Assembly (NCBI GenBank): GCA_018398585.1
Contig: JAGTTD010000001.1
Location: forward strand, 36,967,938 to 37,031,937
DNA from: Simmondsia chinensis
Lineage: Eukaryota; Streptophyta; Magnoliopsida; Caryophyllales; Simmondsiaceae
Reading direction: 5' to 3'
DNA length: 64,000 nucleotides
The notes beneath the pieces are model-generated. The model was not told the origin of the DNA. It saw nothing but the letters and a program-made list of their open reading frames with translations, and ran no database searches. Below, piece after piece: positions 55,253 through 64,000 of the stretch; within the stretch, counting starts at the first letter, position 1, and each line of letters begins with the position of its first letter. The translations under genes and the position numbers were made by a program.

Positions 55253-57678
55253 TTAATTCGGAGGAGGGACTTGAGAAGAAGGACCGCCGGAGTTGGATGA
55301 GGTGCCTTCGGCAGTAGGATGCAGAGCAATTGGATTCTTGCACGTGGATCGGTTATGCCCGTGTTTCTTGCACCGACTGCACCTTTGATGAACACACTCC
55401 TCACCGACAGACGGAATCCTCCTCTTCTGCCTCCTCCCAGAAGAGGTTCGCAGGTCGGGTGGAAGAAGATTCATGTCAGCTACATCATGTGGGATACGCT
55501 AGTCACTTATGTGCGGCATCGGGTAGACGACACCTTTGTACGACTCGTACCAATTTTCTCTACTGTAGTACAGCGAGCATAAGTCATGCAGACCATAAAG
55601 ACTGTACCGTACGATGGCTAACGCATGCTCACAAGGATGCTGCTCAAGCTGAAACCTGCGGCAGATACATGTCGAGAGCGACATATCTATGCAAAAATTC
55701 TTCTCCCTATCAATGACGTCCAAAGTATGATCATCAGCTCGCAAAATCTGCAATGCCAAAAGAATAGATAAACGCGTCAAACAACCACGGTGCAAAAAAA
55801 ATAAAAATAAAAAAATAAATTAAATAAAAAACCGACAAAACATGCACGTATCACCAAAAAAATAAATTATACGGAGCTTACTGTCATCGTTCTTGATAAT
55901 TTGAATCTGTCTTGTAATTTTTTATCGACGTCGAGGGAAATTGTACTGGTGCAAGCTTCAGCCTTGGCTCTTCTGTCATGAAACCACTTATGTAACAGTA
56001 GCCTAAACTCATCAACGAGGGCAGTAATTGGATAGCCACGCACCTTGACCATTACAGCATTCATGGATTCCGAAATGTTTGTCGTCATTATGTTGTACCA
56101 ACGACAAGTGGAGTGGGAACGAGTCCACTTGTCTAGTCCCACATCTTCCAAGTAATCTTTAGCCCCGCGTACGGCACACCATAAACTGAAAAACAAACTA
56201 TGGAACTCTTCAATGTTGTATGCTTTAGCTGCTTTGTAGTAGTACTGATCCAATTGCTTCGTTTTGCTCTTGAATTTGGCCTTCAAGTTGTTCAGCAAGT
56301 GGTACATGCACAGCCCGTGAAATGTGTTGGGGATAACTTCTTCCACCGCGCGTTGGATGCTTTGGTGTCTATCAGATACAATGGCATGGCGAATAGGCTC
56401 CCCAATAACTTCCTTCAACCAACTGAGAAACCAATGTCACGATGCATCATTCTCTGAATCACCGATACCGACAGCAATCGGAAAAATTTGCTGGTTGGCA
56501 TCGTGGCAAATGGCCATGAACAGAACACCCCGGCATTTTCTCTTCAGATGTGTTGCGTCAATGCTCACAACAGGCCAGCAAAACCGGTACCCTTTCAGCG
56601 AAGCATCAAACGCAATAAAGAGGTACTGAAACCTGCTCTCGTCATCTGTCTGTAAATAAAATACGGTACTGGGGTTAGTCTGTTGGAGGACTTGCAGATA
56701 AGCATGCAAGAATGCATATGACTCTTCGGCGGTACCCAATCTAACATTGTCGTATGCAAACTCTCTTGCCTTCCATGCAACACTGTAGCTGATATCGACA
56801 TCGTAGCAACTGCGGATGTCATCTATGACATCCCGTGGCTTAAACACTCTTCCGGGGTTGACAAGTTTCTTGCGGACGCATTCTCCGACGACCCAGCTGG
56901 TTGCCTTCCTGTGTGTAACACTGATGAGATCGGTAGGGTGGGTATGATTATTTTCAACTTTTGTAACCATCCAATACCCACCATCTGCTAGACACATAGC
57001 CCGAACCCTCCATGTGCAACCCTCTTGCACACAACGAACAACAGTTAAGGATTTGTTAGACTTGAAGCTCTTGAATTCAAATTTTTCCCTCATGGCAGTA
57101 ACTGCCAGGTTAGTCAACAAATCCTACTTCGATTTAAATACTTGATGCACCTTGATTACATCAACCATCCTACCCTGCCCATATACCCCGTCAATCCGGC
57201 TACTGTCATCACCGGAACAAACATCATCGTCAACAGTAGCTTGGACGTCGGGTTGGACATTCGGTTCCACTGTAGGTTCGACAGTAGGAGGTGATGTACC
57301 CACTTCAGGGCAAATATTCTGCGAGTCAGAAATGTGCCCATGTGGAGGTGATGCGTCGGTTACAGTCGGTTGCACATGGAATAAATTTATATTATACAAA
57401 TGATTGCACGGACGTTGATTGGAAATTTCCCAATCTTCACCGGTCGTTGTCGCTGTCGCCGTAGGTATGTCAAACTCTAGTTCAGATGCATCTCCACGGG
57501 TTACTTCTTCCACCGCCGCGTTAATACATTCACCAAAACTATCAGGCACCACAGGGTCCAAACCACCATTATTCTAGTCACCATCAGGTAGTGTTTGATT
57601 AAGCCTCCGTTGATCTCCAAAGTAAGGAGTCCTATCAACCGTGGACTCAACAGTAACGTACAAGGTATACTTAGCCAT
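55253..57678 (-). pseudogene. MURA (MuDR-type) transposase of the MULE, four premature stops
   Basis: From ATG 57678 to TAA 55253 one frame is kept, with an intron at 55881-55748, about 763 codons. Order: acidic N-terminus (57678-57130, residues 1-185); MuDR N-terminal domain (FEFKSFKSNKSLTVVRC, CTWRVRA, NHTHP); MULE DDE core SIDATHLKRKCRG (D374), HAIVSDRHQS (D436), CMYHLL (C457, H460), NISESMNAV (E537); SWIM finger CICRRFQLEQHPCEHALA; CCHC knuckle CSRCKKHGHNRSTC; Pro/Ser-rich end. Stops: TAG 57576-57574, TAG 57126-57124, TGA 56439-56437, TAG 55501-55499, with no frameshift. The protein would bind the element ends and cut them in the nucleus. Convergent with the Ulp1-like gene. Confidence 0.92.
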
Positions 57679-57779
57679 ATCTTTTTTGGCCAGTGCCTTC
57701 AAAACCATTACTATCACTATTGACATCACACAATGGGATGTCCCGTCTGCCGGTACGAAGTTGCAATTGCATCTTCGAA

Positions 57780-60700
57780 TATACCAGTAATTACTTAAAA
57801 AAACCAGCAAAAGTTGATATTATACCATTAAAACCTGTCATACACCGTGTATGATAAGTCATACACCACTAATTACTTGAAACATACCTACATAAGTTGA
57901 TTTTACACTATTATAATACATCATACACCGTGTATGATTGATCATACACCACTAATGACTCGAGACAAACTAATACAAGTTGATTACACACCATTAAAAC
58001 CTATCATACACCGTGTATGATTGATCCTACACCACCAATTACTTGAAACATACCTACAAAAGTTGCTTTTACACTATTATAATCCATCATAATCCGTGTA
58101 TGATTGATCATACACCACTAATTACTTGAAACATACATATACAAGTTCATTTTACACCATTATACCCGTAATTGCTTGAAAAATCCCGCAAAAGTTGATG
58201 TTATACCATTAAAACCGGTCATACACTGTGTACGATAAGTCATACACCACTAATTACTTGAAACATACCTACATAAGTTGATTTTACACTATTATAATCC
58301 ATCATACACCGTGTATGATTGATCATACACCACTAATTACTTGAAACATACATATACAAGTTCATTTTACACCATTATACCAGTAATTACATGAAAAAAC
58401 CTGCAAAAGTTGATATTATACCATCAAAACCGGTCATACACTGTGTACGACAAGTCATACACCACTAATTACTTGAAACATATGTACATAAGTTGATTTT
58501 AAACTATTATAATCCATCATACACCGTGTATGATTGATCATACACCACTAATTGCTTGAAACATACACATACAAGTTCATTTTACACCATTATACTAGTA
58601 TTACTTGAAAAAACCTGCAAAAGTTGATGTTATACTATTAAAACCTGTCATACACCGTGTATGATAAGTCATACACCACTACTTACTTGAAACATACCTA
58701 CATAAGTTGATTTTACACTATTTTAATCTATCATACACCATGTATGATTGATCATACACCGCTAATGACTCAAGGCAAACTAACACAAGTTGATTACACA
58801 CCATTAAAACCTATCATACACGGTGTACGATTGATCCTACACCACTAATTACATGAACATACCTACATAAGTTGATTTTACACTATTATAATCCATCATA
58901 CACTGTGTATGATTGATCATACACCACTAGTTACCTGAAACATACCTATACAAGTTTATTTTACACCATTATACTAGTAATTACTTTAAAAAACCTGTAA
59001 AAATGTTGATGGTATACCATTAAAACCGATCATACACAGCGTATGATAAGTCATACACCACTAATTACTTTAAACGTACCTATATAAGTTGATTTTACAA
59101 TATTATAATCCATCATACACCGTGTATGATTGATCATATACCACTAATTACTTGAAACATACCTATACAAGTTTATTTTACACAGTTATACCAGTAATTA
59201 CTTGAAAAAACTTGCAAAAGTTGATGGTATTCCGTTAAAACCTATCATACACCGTGTATGATAAGTCATACACTACTAATTACGTAAAACATACCTACAT
59301 AAGTTGATTTTACACTATTATAATCCATCATAATCCGTGTATGATGGATCATACACCACTAATTACTTGAAGCATACCTATATAAGTTTATTTTACACCA
59401 TTATACCAGTAATTACTTGAAAAAACCTGCAAAAGTTGACGGTATTCCATTAAAACCTATCAAACACCGCGTACGATAAGTCATACATCACTAATTACTT
59501 GAAACATACCTACATAAGTTGATTTTACACTATTATAATGCATCAAAATCCGTGTACGATTGATTATACACCACTAATTACTTGAAACATACATATACAA
59601 GTTCATTTTACACCATTATACTAGTAATTACTTGAAAAAACTTGCAAAAATTGACGGTATTCCATTAAAACCTATCAAACACCGCGTACGATAGGACATG
59701 CACCACTAATTGCTTGAAACATACCTACATAAGTTGATTTTACACTATTTTAATCCATCATACACCTCGTATGATTGATCATACACCACAAATTACTTGA
59801 AACATACCTATACAAGTTTATTTTACACCATTATAATAGTAATTACTTGAAAAAACCTGCAAAAGTTGATGGTATTCTATTAAAACCTGTCATACACCGT
59901 GTATGATAAGTTATACACCACTAATTATTTGAAACACACATAAACGAGTTCATTTTACACCATTATACCGGTAATTAATTGAAAAAACCCGCAAAAGTTG
60001 ATGTTATACCATTAAAACCTGTCATACACCGTGTACGATAAGTCATACACCACAAATTACCGGATATATACCTACATAAGTTGATTTTGCACTAGTATAA
60101 TTCATCATACACCGTGTATGACTGATCATACACCACTAATTACTTGAAACATAACTATACAAGTTTATTTTACACCATTGTACCATTAATTACTCGAAAA
60201 AACCTGCAAAAGTTGATGCTATTCTATTAAAACCTATCATACACCGTGTATGATAAGTCATACACCACTAATTACTTGAAACATACCTACATAATTTGAT
60301 TTTACACTATTATAATCCATCATAATCCATGTATGATTGATCATACACCACTAATTACTTGAAACATACATATACAAGTTCATTTTGCACCATTATACCC
60401 GTAATTACTTTAAAAAACCTGCAAAAGTTTATGTTATACCATCCAAACATGTCATACACCGTGTACGATAAGTCATACACCGCTAATTACTTGAAACATA
60501 TCTTCATAAGTTGATTTTACACTATTATAATCCATCATACACCGTGTATGATTGATCATACACCACATATTACTTGAAACATATATATACAAGTTCATTT
60601 TACACCATTATACCTGTAATACTTGAAAGTACCTGCAAAAGTTGATGTTATACCATTAAAACATATCATACCCCGTGTGCGATAAGTCACGCACCACTAA

Positions 60701-63700
60701 TAACTTTAAACATACCTACATAAGTTGATTTTACACTATTATAATCCATCATACACCGTGTATGATTGATCATACACCGCTAATGACTCAAGACAAACTA
60801 AAACAAGTTGATTACACACCATTAAAACCTATCAGACACGGTGTATGATTGATCCTACACCGCTAACTACTGGAACATACCTACATAATTTGATTTTACA
60901 CTATTATAATCCATCATACACCGTGTATGAATGATCATACACCACTAATTTCTTTAAACATACCTATACAAGTTTATTTTACACCATTATACCAGTAATT
61001 ACTTTAAAAAACCTGCAAAAGTTGATGGTATACCATTAAAACCTATCATACACCGTGTATGATAAGTCGTACACCACTAAGTACTTAAAACATACCTACA
61101 TAAGTTGATACTATGCTATTATAATCCATCATACACACTGTATGATTGATCATACACCACTAATGACTCAAGACAAACTAACACAAGTAGATTACACACC
61201 ATTGAAACCTATCATACACGGTGTATGATTGATCCTACACCACTAATTAGTTGAACATACCTACATATGTTGATTTTACAGTATTATAACTCATCATACA
61301 CCATGTATGAATGATCATACACCACTAATTACTTGAAACATACCTATACAAGTTTATTTTACACTATTATACCAGTAATTACTTTAAAAAACCTGCAAAA
61401 GTTATTGGTATACCATTAAAACCTATCATACACCATGTATGATAAGTCATACACCACTAATTACTTGAAACATACCTTCATAAGTCTATTTTATACTATC
61501 ATAATCCATCATACACCGTGTATGATTCATCCTACACCACTAATCAATTGAAACATACCTATACAAGTTTATTTTACACCATTATACTTGTAATTACTCG
61601 AAAAAACTTGCAACAGTTGATGTTATTCCATTAAAACCTATCATACACCGTGTAAGATAAGTCATACCCCACTAATTACTTGAAACATACCTACATAAGT
61701 GGATTTTACACGATTATAATCCATCATAATCCGTGTATTATTGATTATACACCATTAATTACTTGAAACGTACATATACAAGTTCATTTTACACCATTAT
61801 ACAAGTAATTATTTGAAAAAACCTGTAAAAGTTGATGTTCTGCCATTAAATCCTGTCATACAACGTGTAGGATATGTCATACACCACTAATTACTTGAAA
61901 CATACCTACATAAGTTGATTTTACAATTTTATAATCCATCATACACCGTGTTAGATTGATCATACACCACTAATTACTCGAAACATACATATACAAGTTC
62001 ATTTTGCACCATTATACCAGTATTACATTGAAAAAACCTGCAAAGTTAATGTTATACCATTAAAACCTTTCATACACCGTGTATGATAAGTCATACACCA
62101 CTAATTACTTAAAACATACCTACATAAGTTGATTTTACACTATTATAATCCATCATACACCGTGTATGATTAATCATACACAACTAATGACTCAAGAAAA
62201 ACTAACGCAAGTTGATTACACACCAGTAAAACCTATTAGACACGGTGTATGATTGATCCCACACCGCTAATTACTTGAAACATACCAACATTAGTTGATT
62301 TTACACTATTATAATCCATTATAATCCGTGTCTGATTGATCATACACCACTAAGTACTTGAAACACACATATACAAGTTCATTTTACACTATTATACCCG
62401 TAATAACTTTAAAAAACCTGCAAAAGTTGATGTTATACCGTCAAAACCTGTCATACACCATGTACGATAAGTCATCCACCGCTAATTACAAGAAACTTAC
62501 CTTCATAAGTTGATTTTACACTATTATAATCTATCATACACCGTGTATGATTGATCATACACCACTAATTACTTGAAACATACATATACAAGTTTATTTT
62601 ACACCATTATACCAGTAATTCTGGAAAAAACCTGCAAAAGTTGATGTTATACCATTAAAACCTATCATATACCGTGTATGATAAGTCATACACCACTAAT
62701 TACTTGAAACATACCTACATAAGTTGATTTTACACTATTATAATCCATCATACACCGTGTATGATTGATCATACACTGCTAATGACTCAAGACAAACTAA
62801 CACAAGTTGATTACACACCATTAAAACCTATCATACACGGTGTATGATTGATCCTACACCACTAATTACTTGAAATTTACCTACATAAGTTGATTTTACA
62901 CTATAATAATCCATTATACACCGTGTATGACTGATCATACACCACTAATTCCTTGAAACATACCTATACAAGTTTATTATACACCATTATACCAATAATT
63001 ACATCAACAAACCTGGAAAAGTTGCTGGTATACCATTAAAACCTATCATACATCGTGTATAATAAGTCATACACCACTAATTACATGAAACATACCTACT
63101 TAAGTTGATTTTACACTATTATAATCCATCATACACCGTGTATGATCGATCATACACCGCTAATGACTCAAGACAAACTAACACAAGTTGATTACACACC
63201 ATTAAAACCTATCATACACAGTGTATGACTGATCCTACACCACTAATTACTTGAACATACCTACATAAGTTGATTTTACACTATTATAACCCATTATACA
63301 CCATGTATGACTGATCATACACCACTAATTCCTTGAAACATGCCTATACAAGTTTATTATACACCATTATACCAATAATTACTTCAACAAACCTGGAAAA
63401 GTTGATGGTATACCATTAAAACCTATCATACACAGTGTATAATAAGTCATACACCACTAATTGCATGAAACATACCTACTTAAGTTGATTTTACACTATT
63501 ATAATCCATCATACACCGTGTATGATCGATCATACACCGCTAATGACTCAAGACAAACTAACACAAGTTGATTACACACCATTTAAACCTATCATACACA
63601 GTGTATGATTGATCCTACACCACTAATTACTTGAACATACCTACATAAGATGATTTTACACTATTATAATCTATCATACACCGTGTATGAATGATCATAC

Positions 63701-64000
63701 ACCACTAATTTCTTGAAACATACCTATTTAAGTTTATTTTATACCATTATACCAGTAATTACATTACAAAAGGGGCAAAAGCTGATGGCATACCATTAAA
63801 ACCTATCATACACCCTTTATGATAAGTCATACACCACTAATTACTTGAAACATATCTACATAAGTTGATTTTACACTATTATCATCCATCATAAACCGTG
63901 TATGATTGATCTTACACCGCTAATGACTCAAGACAAAGTAACATAAGTTGATTACACACCATTGAAACCGATCGTACACGGTGTATGACTGATCCTCCAC
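57780..64000 (-). repeat. Right palindromic satellite array (higher-order repeats)
   Basis: Over 6.2 kb, upstream of the transposase start, running off the window. The full monomer is ~83 bp: TCATACACCGTGTATGAT, AAGTCATACACCACTAATTA, CTTGAAACATACCTACATAA, GTTGATTTTACACTATTATA, ATCCA. It alternates with an ~80-bp form and a ~52-bp form lacking the palindrome (AGTAATTACTTGAAAAAACC, TGCAAAAGTTGAT), giving a ~215-bp higher-order unit (58186, 58401, 58615). From about 62780 a 380-bp unit repeats (TAATGACTCA at 62780, 63161, 63541, 63921). Inverted relative to the left array. No ORF. Confidence 0.96.

Larger units (their letters stand above)
43836..64000. mobile_element. Giant Kaonashi-type MULE with palindromic satellite arms (right end outside window)
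   Basis: GGGAAATCGTCCCCTTTAGA at 43836 is a typical start of a plant Mutator-like terminal repeat. Inside are two convergent genes, the plus-strand Ulp1-like protease (47561-51353) and the minus-strand MURA transposase (57678-55253), the gene pair of Kaonashi/CUMULE-type MULEs. A satellite with core TCATACACCGTGTATGA fills both arms and parts of the middle. The visible portion exceeds 20 kb. Both genes are broken by stops or shifts, but catalytic residues remain, so loss of function is recent or partial. The right terminal repeat was not reached. Confidence 0.85.

Noticed and set aside
57780..64000. CRISPR-like look of short repeats with spacers
   Set aside because: The linkers are themselves repeated, the genome is a plant's, and there are no cas genes. 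It is a satellite.
57780..64000. Centromeric satellite
   Set aside because: Higher-order structure fits, but the same monomers lie in the arms and introns of a MULE. Kept as a MULE feature; CENH3 data would be needed.

Overview
This window is nuclear DNA of a flowering plant, most likely a eudicot. It is AT-rich, its one intact gene has spliced plant-type introns and matches the dicot PTR1/PTR5 (NPF8.1/NPF8.2) peptide transporters, and almost everything else is plant transposable elements in various states of decay. The species cannot be named from the sequence.

Layout. 1-815: end of an L1-type LINE and an (AAT)n tract. 820-8776: a decayed Ty1/copia element whose left LTR holds an Au-like SINE and whose reverse transcriptase region holds a complete hAT transposon (3912-6883). 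9414-12725, minus strand: a four-exon NPF8.1/PTR1-like proton-coupled di/tripeptide transporter with an open frame of about 567 codons. A possible leader exon for it lies far upstream (about 20660-20822). Between them are CTCGA-rich repeats, a 785-bp tandem duplication, and a second hAT copy (15182-18380) inserted in one half of that duplication. 21060-28200: LTR-like blocks and a minus-strand copia element with part of its reverse transcriptase missing. 28222-28654: a degenerate ~93-bp tandem repeat. 28655-33709: a chromodomain-carrying Ty3/gypsy element with a truncated left LTR. 36836-42350: remains of another LTR element, split by a compact gypsy-like element (38270-41847) with gag but no pol. 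43080-43440: an SINE or RTE-LINE 3' end.

43836 to beyond the window end: a very large Mutator-like element (MULE) of the Kaonashi type. It carries a plus-strand Ulp1/SENP-like cysteine protease gene (DUF1985 plus peptidase C48) and a convergent minus-strand MURA transposase gene (DDE, SWIM and CCHC zinc knuckle). Both have stops or frameshifts but keep their catalytic residues. The unusual part is a palindromic satellite built on TCATACACCGTGTATGA. It fills the 5' leader intron and a later intron of the protease gene, much of the space between the genes, and all visible sequence upstream of the transposase gene (over 6 kb), where it forms higher-order repeats of about 215 and 380 bp. Its orientation follows the direction of the nearby gene, so the two ends behave like very long repetitive inverted arms. 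Between the genes lies a second inverted repeat with a TATA box in each arm. Next to one arm is a 185-nt near-perfect hairpin that looks like a plant microRNA precursor or a hairpin MITE.

Only the transporter looks like a working host gene. No tRNA, rRNA or CRISPR feature was recognised.
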